A stretch of DNA of 6,865 nucleotides from Treponema sp. UBA2869 (GTDB lineage Bacteria; Spirochaetota; Spirochaetia; Treponematales; Treponemataceae), in NCBI GenBank assembly GCA_002350445.1, contig DEEV01000019.1:766-7630 (forward strand). Reading direction: 5' to 3'. Below the pieces are notes generated by a model. The model ran no database searches. It worked only from the letters and a program-made list of their open reading frames with translations, and was not told the DNA's origin. Within the stretch, counting starts at the first letter, position 1, and each line of letters starts with the position of its first letter. Below, one piece after another: positions 1 to 4,787 of the stretch. Position numbers and translations under genes: made by a program.

Positions 1-1
1 T

Positions 2-697
2 AAGTATGAAGATAAAATCGAGATAAAGTTTTCTTTTGAACTCAAAGGCGAAAAAACGATTACTGTGTCTTACGAAAATCTACAGTCATATCATATGTTT
101 GGCAGTCTTTATATAATTCAAATGGCAAAAAATCCAGACGGAATACCAATTGATTATACATTTATTTATCAAGGGCTTGCTGACTCAAAACTTTATCCTT
201 CAAAAATGTGTCTTTCTGTCAATGATGGTCGCGGTTATACAAAACAGGATTATACATTGCAGTTTTCTCGTGATACAAAAGGCGAGTTTTCATGGAAAAC
301 AGAATTGAAGCAATTTTCGGCTCTTGATGGAGAATGTTTCTGGATTGAGTTCAAGTATTTCGGTGTTCTAGAAGAATTTGAACTCGTGTTTATTCCCTGT
401 TGGGATGAAAATCCAATGATTATAGCCTACACGGATGAAAGTTCCTGTATTAATTTATCAAAAGAAATAATTCCCGAAGCATTGCTTTTTTATATGACAA
501 AATCACAACTTGCGCTTTTGAGAAATGCCTTTTATGCCATTCACGGCTATAAATTCAAAAATCCAAAATACGCAGAATATTTTGGACATGAATCTAATGA
601 ACTCTGGTACAAAATAAATCCAAACTTCACAGAAAAAGATTTTAACGAGATAGAAAAGGCAAATATCAATCTCATCAAGAAATACGAGGAGCGATGA
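2..697 (+). CDS. YARHG-domain protein, 5'-truncated by window edge
   Basis: The reading frame is open from position 2, so the gene begins outside the window. The GTG at 65 has no convincing ribosome binding site and should not be taken as the start. Counting residues from that GTG, about 1-135 are beta-rich with alternating hydrophobics and match no family I recognise. Residues about 144-208 form a YARHG domain: LRNAFYAIHG (152-161), an aromatic YF, then WY (181-182), and a final helix with IEKANINLIKKYEE. The usual YARHG core reads YAIHG here. YARHG is a domain of roughly 70 residues found in exported bacterial proteins; its function is not established, and cell-wall association has been suggested. 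Any signal peptide or lipobox lies off the edge. The stop overlaps the next start (ATGATGA), implying translational coupling. The domain call is confident; the function is unknown. Confidence 0.88.
   Translation, partial: KYEDKIEIKFSFELKGEKTITVSYENLQSYHMFGSLYIIQMAKNPDGIPIDYTFIYQGLADSKLYPSKMCLSVNDGRGYTKQDYTLQFSRDTKGEFSWKTELKQFSALDGECFWIEFKYFGVLEEFELVFIPCWDENPMIIAYTDESSCINLSKEIIPEALLFYMTKSQLALLRNAFYAIHGYKFKNPKYAEYFGHESNELWYKINPNFTEKDFNEIEKANINLIKKYEER
686..691 (+). promoter_or_regulatory. Ribosome binding site inside the upstream gene
   Basis: GAGGAG lies within the last codons of the YARHG gene. Two in-frame ATGs follow at 694 and 697. The spacing is 2 bases to the first and 5 to the second, so the second (697) is the better start and the protein begins MKKL rather than MMKKL. 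Confidence 0.7.
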
Positions 698-1530
698 TGA
701 AAAAACTGATTTTGATTTTTACAATGATTTTTGCGGCAGCCGTGTCGTTTGCTCAAAACTATAATAACGGCAACGGAACAATAATCGCCGAAGAAACCAG
801 TGAGGATGACGGGCTAAGAATAGTTCGTCGCAGACATGTGCAAACTGTAACTATGTCTGAGCATGCGGATATTCCAGAAACAAATAAAGCTCTCTGGAAG
901 TATTATACATATCTGTATAACACAAAACGTACCTTAGAACAGGAATTTGGCATAACGCCTCTTATTGATGATTGTTCTGGTAAAGAAATTCATATCATGG
1001 AAATACTTAAAATCAGTAATGTCTATGTTGCTGAGCACGATCCAAATTATCCATATTATCCGTACTACGCATATTATGTCGAGGTTGAAGGTCAAAAGGG
1101 ATATATGTACGCTGAGAGAGATGATTCTGAAGTGGCAAATTTTTACGATAAAGGCTATTGGTCTGTAGAGGGCAGCATTTTCAGTTCCGGGAAGCAGTGG
1201 ACAATCAGAAATGCAAGGCATAGTGGAGATTTTATAATAGCGGAACGACTTTTTGTAAGGGACAAGCCGGGCACAAAAGGAACGAACAAGATTTATCTGT
1301 TTTATAAGGATACAGAACTCCCCGAAGAAGCGTATCTGGGTACAGATGTGGAAGTTATAAACGTGACCGAAGAACAGGAGACAATCGACGGCAAAACGGG
1401 GCGATGGCTTGAAATTGTGTATAAAGACATACGGGGCTGGGTTTTTGAAGGTTATGTATACTATAGTTTATATTATGGATGGAGCCCGGAAGACTGTATA
1501 GAACAACAGTTCACTTGGGGATACAGGTAA
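697..1530 (+). CDS. Exported SH3-domain protein
   Basis: The start is the second ATG of the ATGATGA junction (697), chosen by spacing from GAGGAG; 694 is the alternative. Numbered from 694, the protein has 278 residues. Residues 1-20 are a signal peptide (MKKLILIF core) with likely cleavage after SFA20. Residues about 182-257 form a bacterial SH3 (SH3_3-like) domain: LFVRDKPG near 186-193, then TIDGKTGRWLEI (230-241) and GWVFEGYV (248-255). The same signature residues occur in the SH3 protein at 4784-6376. Residues 95-145 are beta-rich and may be a second, degenerate SH3-like unit; they include a Tyr/Pro tract (PNYPYYPYYAYY, 117-128). Bacterial SH3 domains commonly bind peptidoglycan peptides or mediate protein contacts. 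No catalytic domain is seen, so a periplasmic or surface binding role is inferred. It is coupled to the upstream YARHG gene and probably co-expressed with it. Confidence 0.85.
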   Translation: MKKLILIFTMIFAAAVSFAQNYNNGNGTIIAEETSEDDGLRIVRRRHVQTVTMSEHADIPETNKALWKYYTYLYNTKRTLEQEFGITPLIDDCSGKEIHIMEILKISNVYVAEHDPNYPYYPYYAYYVEVEGQKGYMYAERDDSEVANFYDKGYWSVEGSIFSSGKQWTIRNARHSGDFIIAERLFVRDKPGTKGTNKIYLFYKDTELPEEAYLGTDVEVINVTEEQETIDGKTGRWLEIVYKDIRGWVFEGYVYYSLYYGWSPEDCIEQQFTWGYR

Positions 1531-1533
1531 TTT

Positions 1534-1608
1534 ATGAAAAAAATAATTTTGATTTCAGAAATAAAGAAGTTGTCAGCTAAGAGGCGGGCTTTTTTGCGCC
1601 CAGATTAA
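1534..1608 (+). pseudogene. Remnant start of an exported-protein gene
   Basis: Three bases after the SH3 gene's stop, ATG opens a 24-codon frame beginning MKKIILIS, the same opening as the signal peptides of neighbouring genes. AGG at 1525-1527, six bases upstream, could serve as ribosome binding site. After about eight residues the hydrophobic core stops, and the rest (EIKKLSAKRR...) runs into a terminator-like GC/T stretch and a TAA. A working signal peptide needs a longer hydrophobic core. I infer that a former third gene of this operon was deleted, leaving its first codons joined to downstream sequence. It could instead be a chance or functional microprotein. Confidence 0.5.
1583..1601 (+). 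terminator. Possible terminator or terminator remnant
   Basis: GGCGGGC followed by six T's and then GCGCCC. AGGCGGGCTTTTTT looks like the descending arm and U-tract of an intrinsic terminator, but no matching GCCCGCCT arm lies just upstream. The sequence can fold only as a short stem (GGGC 1586-1589 with GCCC 1598-1601) that places the T's in the loop. It may be a damaged terminator left by the deletion inferred at 1534-1608. Termination strength is doubtful. Confidence 0.3.
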
Positions 1609-1668
1609 AAAATAACGCTCATTCCGTAAAAAACAACTGGAAAACTAAAAATTAGGAGAGGATGGTTT

Positions 1669-1896
1669 ATGGTAAAAATCACGGGAACAAATACTTTTAT
1701 TGATGTTGAAATTGACGGCCGCGTTGCAAGGATTTTGGGCGAGCTGGGCGCGGGCGAGTTTCATTGTTTGAAAGCTTCGATGCAGGAATGGCTTGTGCCT
1801 GCCGGTCAGAAAATCAGCGAAGAAGACAAGAAAATGATTATTCAGCGTGTTACGGAAAAAACAGCAGGTTCACATCTGATAATTACTTTTGATTAG
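1669..1896 (+). CDS. Imm74-like immunity protein
   Basis: A 75-residue soluble protein with no signal peptide. AGGAGAGG (1654-1661) gives a strong ribosome binding site seven bases before the ATG. The sequence fits my memory of the Imm74 immunity family (Pfam PF15603): an N-terminal strand pair (ITGTNTFIDVEIDG, 3-16), a central GEL..GEF element (24-31), a conserved Trp (41), the EEDKKMII helix (51-58) and a C-terminal strand LIITFD. Members are predicted to neutralise toxins of polymorphic toxin systems. Length agrees with the family. No toxin gene is visible on either side, so this is an orphan here: a protective gene against kin toxins, a leftover, or one whose partner lies outside the window. 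Hand-counted GC is 98 of 228 (43 %). The family call rests on pattern memory; the toxin target is unknown. Confidence 0.7.
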   Translation: MVKITGTNTFIDVEIDGRVARILGELGAGEFHCLKASMQEWLVPAGQKISEEDKKMIIQRVTEKTAGSHLIITFD

Positions 1897-1948
1897 CGAA
1901 CAGAATCGTACTATGCAACGAATACTCAAATTATATGACGTTTATTCT

Positions 1949-1988
1949 GCGGTGATTAGGTACTTTATTCGCTTCAACCGCTTTGTTT
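1949..1988 (+). terminator. Weak hairpin after the immunity gene
   Basis: GCGGTGA (1949-1955) can pair with TCAACCGC (1974-1981) with one bulged A, and TTTGTTT follows. The loop is long (about 18 bases) and the T-tract is interrupted, so this is a weak candidate for termination after the immunity gene. Nothing else is recognisable in 1897-2000. Confidence 0.25.
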
Positions 1989-2001
1989 ATGTTGGTTATC
2001 C

Positions 2002-2030
2002 TTTATGCAAATTCCAGATTATGTTAGAAT
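2002..2030 (+). promoter_or_regulatory. Candidate sigma-70-type promoter
   Basis: TTTATG (2002-2007) and TAGAAT (2025-2030) are separated by 17 bases; the -10 matches consensus at five of six positions, the -35 at only three. It would drive the glycan-binding-domain gene at 2059 with a leader of about 20 bases. It also argues against the upstream in-frame ATG at 2005, which would overlap the promoter. Confidence 0.3.
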
Positions 2031-2058
2031 AAAAAAATTGCCAATATGTAGAGGCTTT

Positions 2059-3012
2059 ATGAAAAAACTGATTTTAATTTTTTCGTTGATTTTTGCATTT
2101 AGCAGTTCGGAATTTTTTGCAGAAGATCTTTCGAAAGATGATTATTTTATTTTCTATTTGAATTGGGCTTCTCAAGAAATTGTAACGCCGGAGATCATTC
2201 TGGATGTCTGCACTGAGGAAGATATTTATGATAATCTTTCCAGAGAAAATGTAATGTTGAGCAAAGACGGCTGGTTTTATTTTACATATTTTAATCCGAT
2301 GATTCTGGGAATTTATGATGTGATTTTCTGGTTCGATGAATTTAAAACTTCTGAATTCGAGAAAAATCGCGGACTGTTTTATAACCAGCATTTTGGTTCT
2401 GTTTATAAGGCAACAAGTGAATTGAAAGAAAATACGAAAGAAGGTGCTGTCGTTTACAAGGCCGAAAATCTTGGCAAGTTTGCTTATGCTTCAGGAGATC
2501 ATTATTCCCCTTTTGCATGGAATTTTGAGGGAAAACCATGGGTTGAAGGCGTAAAAGGCTATGGCATTGGAGAAAAGATTACGCTTTCCACCAAAGAGCC
2601 GTTTAGTAAGTTTGTAATTCTTAACGGCTATGTCTGCCCTCAGAAGCCGGGACTTTACAAAAAGAATTCCCGGGTTAAAACGTTTTCTGTAAAAGATCTG
2701 GATAATAATCAGGAATATGTTTTTAACCTTGAGGATGTAGTAGAATTCCAGTCTTTTTATCTGAGGAAAAAAACACAAAACATCGAGTTGACAATAAAAG
2801 ACGTTTACAAGGGCGATAAATGGGACGACACCTGTGTTACTGCAATCGTTCCAGAAACATCCTATACTTTTGAAGGCGAGGATACATCCGTTGACTTTGA
2901 GCAGTCTTATACTTACAAGCTGAATAAAAATCAAGTTTTAGAAGAAGTTGAAAGAATAAAGAGTACTTACACCCTTAAAAGTGAAATACCTTCTGAATTT
3001 GACGGGAAATAA
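2059..3012 (+). CDS. Exported NADase-type glycan-binding (discoidin-like) protein
   Basis: The frame extends back to an ATG at 2005, but 2059 is preferred: it follows GAGG (2051-2054) and opens a typical signal peptide (MKKLILIFSLIFAF, likely cut after FFA21). This gives 317 residues. Residues about 22-135 are unassigned. Residues about 139-265 match the discoidin-like fold that NCBI names the NADase-type glycan-binding domain: SPFAWN (150-155), PWVEG (160-164), GYGIGEKITL (167-176), ILNGYV (187-192), Y200 followed by KKNSRVK (201-207), and IKDVYKGDKWDDTCVTAI (246-263). In other proteins this module sits beside enzymatic or toxin domains; here no NADase catalytic region is present, so the protein is probably a binding protein with a C-terminal tail (266-317). 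The target glycan is unknown. Six bases separate it from the membrane-protein gene that follows, so the two form a unit. Confidence 0.82.
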   Translation: MKKLILIFSLIFAFSSSEFFAEDLSKDDYFIFYLNWASQEIVTPEIILDVCTEEDIYDNLSRENVMLSKDGWFYFTYFNPMILGIYDVIFWFDEFKTSEFEKNRGLFYNQHFGSVYKATSELKENTKEGAVVYKAENLGKFAYASGDHYSPFAWNFEGKPWVEGVKGYGIGEKITLSTKEPFSKFVILNGYVCPQKPGLYKKNSRVKTFSVKDLDNNQEYVFNLEDVVEFQSFYLRKKTQNIELTIKDVYKGDKWDDTCVTAIVPETSYTFEGEDTSVDFEQSYTYKLNKNQVLEEVERIKSTYTLKSEIPSEFDGK

Positions 3013-3018
3013 ATTATT

Positions 3019-3552
3019 ATGAATAATCAGAAAAAACTATCTTTAAAGAGATTTTTATACCGGGCATATTTGATTTTTGATTTGATTGTTTTTCCGGCAT
3101 TTGTTTTGTGGTTCATTTCCTGTTTTGACGGTGTTTGGGGCGAGTGGTTCAATTATTATATGCTTACTGCGACTTTGTATCTTTGCATAAACTCTATTCT
3201 TGGAATTGTACTTTGCAAAAAGAAATTTTGTACGGAAGAAAGTTCTAGCTTTTCAAAAAACTGGATGGCTGGAATGTATATTGCGAACACGCTTGGAATT
3301 TTCTCGCTATTTATGCCGGTTTGTCAATTGATTGACACCCTGAATCGTAAAATGTTTGATTATGCACTTGGAGAATTTGCAATATCATTCGCGATTCTTC
3401 TTATGCTCGTTGGTCAGCCAAAATGGCAGCGTGCAGTTGTATATAATGCCGGTACGCCAAAGTTTTTCAAAATTTGCATCAGCATTGCAAATCCAATTCG
3501 TGCATTGTTCCAGATGATTATGCTTTTTGCTATAACAGTGCCGGTAATTTGA
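3019..3552 (+). CDS. Small multi-pass membrane protein, unknown function
   Basis: I do not recognise this 177-residue protein. It has a basic N-terminus (KKLSLKRFLYR) and four to five predicted membrane segments at about 14-36, 45-66, 83-106, 118-132 and 155-177. Lys/Arg-rich connections (CKKKF, residues 66-70; GQPKWQR, 132-138) probably face the cytoplasm. Cysteines at 35, 56, 66, 71, 102 and 153 show no metal-binding pattern. The ribosome binding site is poor (GGGA, about 11 bases upstream), and the start lies six bases after the preceding stop, so translation may be coupled to the glycan-binding gene. The protein could anchor or assist that partner. Small multi-pass proteins also occur as immunity proteins, but nothing here identifies one. 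Confidence 0.75.
   Translation: MNNQKKLSLKRFLYRAYLIFDLIVFPAFVLWFISCFDGVWGEWFNYYMLTATLYLCINSILGIVLCKKKFCTEESSSFSKNWMAGMYIANTLGIFSLFMPVCQLIDTLNRKMFDYALGEFAISFAILLMLVGQPKWQRAVVYNAGTPKFFKICISIANPIRALFQMIMLFAITVPVI
3528..3536 (+). promoter_or_regulatory. Candidate extended -10 promoter
   Basis: TGCTATAAC, a TGn extended -10 with a five-of-six TATAAT match, lies in the final codons of the membrane-protein gene. No good -35 is seen. If used, it would produce a leader of about 105 bases carrying the GC-rich hairpin element ahead of the YARHG lipoprotein gene. Confidence 0.22.
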
Positions 3553-3560
3553 ATAATAAA

Positions 3561-3629
3561 AGACGCGGAACGGCCGAAAGCGTGACCGCCGTGGTGGTTG
3601 AGCCTCTCGAAACCCAAGGCGGATGCGCC
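3561..3629. repeat. GC-rich hairpin-forming intergenic element
   Basis: By hand count 46 of 69 bases are G or C (67 %), in sharp contrast to the AT-rich flanks. It can form several hairpins: ACGGC (3570-3574) with GCCGT (3588-3592), GGTTGAG with CTC-GA-AACC around 3596-3614, and GGCG-GATG-CGCC (3618-3629), which ends five bases before the AGGAG ribosome binding site. Its core GGTTGAGCCTCTCGAAACC resembles a widely dispersed intergenic repeat (TTGAGCCTGTCGAAAC type) that I remember from many bacterial genomes. In reverse it reads FERLNHHGGHAFGRS, the kind of peptide such repeats yield when wrongly called as genes. No second copy exists in this window. It may be a REP-like repeat or a structured leader. 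Confidence 0.5.
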
Positions 3630-3647
3630 AAAAAGGAGTAAGATTTT

Positions 3648-4787
3648 ATGAAAAAACTGATTACACTTTTTACAATATTTTTAGCAGGACAGGTTCTCGC
3701 ACTTTCTGGCTGCAAAGAAAAATCCGCAAAGAGCGAAGGCTTTTCTTCCTCAGATTCTGTCGTTATCGACAAACCAACAGAAGAATCTGATTCAAAAAAC
3801 GATCAGGAATCAGAAGAAACGCCAGAAGAATTCATGAGAAGACAGCTGAAAGCACGCCACGACAGTGAAGTTTCAGGCATCTACAAAGTTTCCGATGATT
3901 TTTACATTGTTTTTGAAGAAGACAGGGATATCATGGATGGAAGCATGGATGCATGGAACTGGGCTTATTGTTCAGACGGAAAATCTTATTTTGGGGATGT
4001 GCATTTAAATACCTTGGCAAATAACGCCCAAAAAGGCTATTCTGACCATCCGGAATTTATCAGTCAACTTGGTAAAGAGCGACAGATTATAGCAGGCGGA
4101 ATCGAATATGACGGTTATATCGCCGACTTCAATTTTGATGAAAAACCAGACATCCTTTATTTTTGGCTCTGCGGAATGGGGCCTGGCATCTCAATCCGAG
4201 AACTCCCTGTAAAAGAAATCAGGGAAGACATGTACAGAAGAGAAAAAGAAAGCCCTGAAAAATTTGAGATAATGGTTGCAATTTTTAAAGATGTTAAGTT
4301 TTTTTTCGGAACAATGTGCGGAATCCGCGGCTTTTACTTATATGATTTCCCCAACAACTATATTGAGGTTGCCGGCGGCCCTGACTGGAAGTCCGATAAA
4401 ACAGAATCTGGAAATCAATATTTTTACACTTTTTACGGCTGGAATAAGGAAAATCATAAATATGAGCCTTTAGATACGTTTTATGATATCGACTTTCCTG
4501 GTGTTAAAATCCTTGACGATTATTTTGATTACAGCGGCCTAAAATTTTCAAAGCTCGACTCAAAACTTCAGGAAGAGGATTTGGCAGGCTTGAACAAAAA
4601 TCAGCTCCGTCTTATGCGAAACGCTGTCTACGCACGTCGCGGACGCACTTTTAAGAGCGAAGATTTGCAGAGTCTCTGGAATTGTTATGAATGGTACGAA
4701 CCAAATCCCGCCTATTCCGACGAGCTTCTTACCGAGACAGACAAATACAACATCGATCTGATTCAAAAGTTTGAGGAAAAGAAATGA
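3648..4787 (+). CDS. YARHG-domain lipoprotein
   Basis: AGGAG (3634-3638) sits nine bases before the ATG. The 379-residue product has a lipoprotein signal peptide ending LALSGC, so Cys22 should be lipidated. A Ser/Glu/Asp-rich linker follows (about 26-61). Residues 70-295 are an unassigned globular region; within it, YIADFNFDEKPDILYF (157-172) has the D-x-N-x-D-x-x-x-D spacing seen in calcium-binding loops of FG-GAP/VCBS-like repeats. Residues about 311-377 form a YARHG domain: LRLMRNAVYARRG (320-332), WYEPN (349-353) and a final helix TDKYNIDLIQKFEEK. The usual YARHG core reads YARRG. Its last codons carry the ribosome binding site of the next gene, and its stop overlaps that gene's ATG (ATGA). 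The gene order and junction repeat those of the pair at 2-1530. Membrane-anchored, outward-facing binding or sensing is inferred; no catalytic motif is seen. Confidence 0.88.
   Translation: MKKLITLFTIFLAGQVLALSGCKEKSAKSEGFSSSDSVVIDKPTEESDSKNDQESEETPEEFMRRQLKARHDSEVSGIYKVSDDFYIVFEEDRDIMDGSMDAWNWAYCSDGKSYFGDVHLNTLANNAQKGYSDHPEFISQLGKERQIIAGGIEYDGYIADFNFDEKPDILYFWLCGMGPGISIRELPVKEIREDMYRREKESPEKFEIMVAIFKDVKFFFGTMCGIRGFYLYDFPNNYIEVAGGPDWKSDKTESGNQYFYTFYGWNKENHKYEPLDTFYDIDFPGVKILDDYFDYSGLKFSKLDSKLQEEDLAGLNKNQLRLMRNAVYARRGRTFKSEDLQSLWNCYEWYEPNPAYSDELLTETDKYNIDLIQKFEEKK

Noticed and set aside
65..67. GTG as true start of the first gene
   Set aside because: The frame stays open upstream to position 2 with protein-like alternating residues, and there is no clear ribosome binding site before the GTG.
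1084..1120. Tyr/Pro tract near 1041-1080 as a hypervariable repeat
   Set aside because: The codons are mixed (tat/tac, cca/ccg) and no exact nucleotide repeat unit is present, so slippage is unlikely.
2005..2058. N-terminal extension of the glycan-binding gene from ATG 2005
   Set aside because: It would bury the signal peptide behind 18 extra residues, lacks a good ribosome binding site and overlaps the candidate promoter; ATG 2059 follows GAGG and starts MKKLILIF.
2491..2934. 147-codon open frame on the minus strand
   Set aside because: It lies opposite the conserved glycan-binding domain and shows no domain, signal or ribosome binding site of its own.
3414..3617. Minus-strand frame reading FERLNHHGGHAFGRS
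   Set aside because: It starts at TTG inside the GC-rich repeat-like element and runs antisense through the membrane-protein gene; it is a typical false gene call over such repeats.
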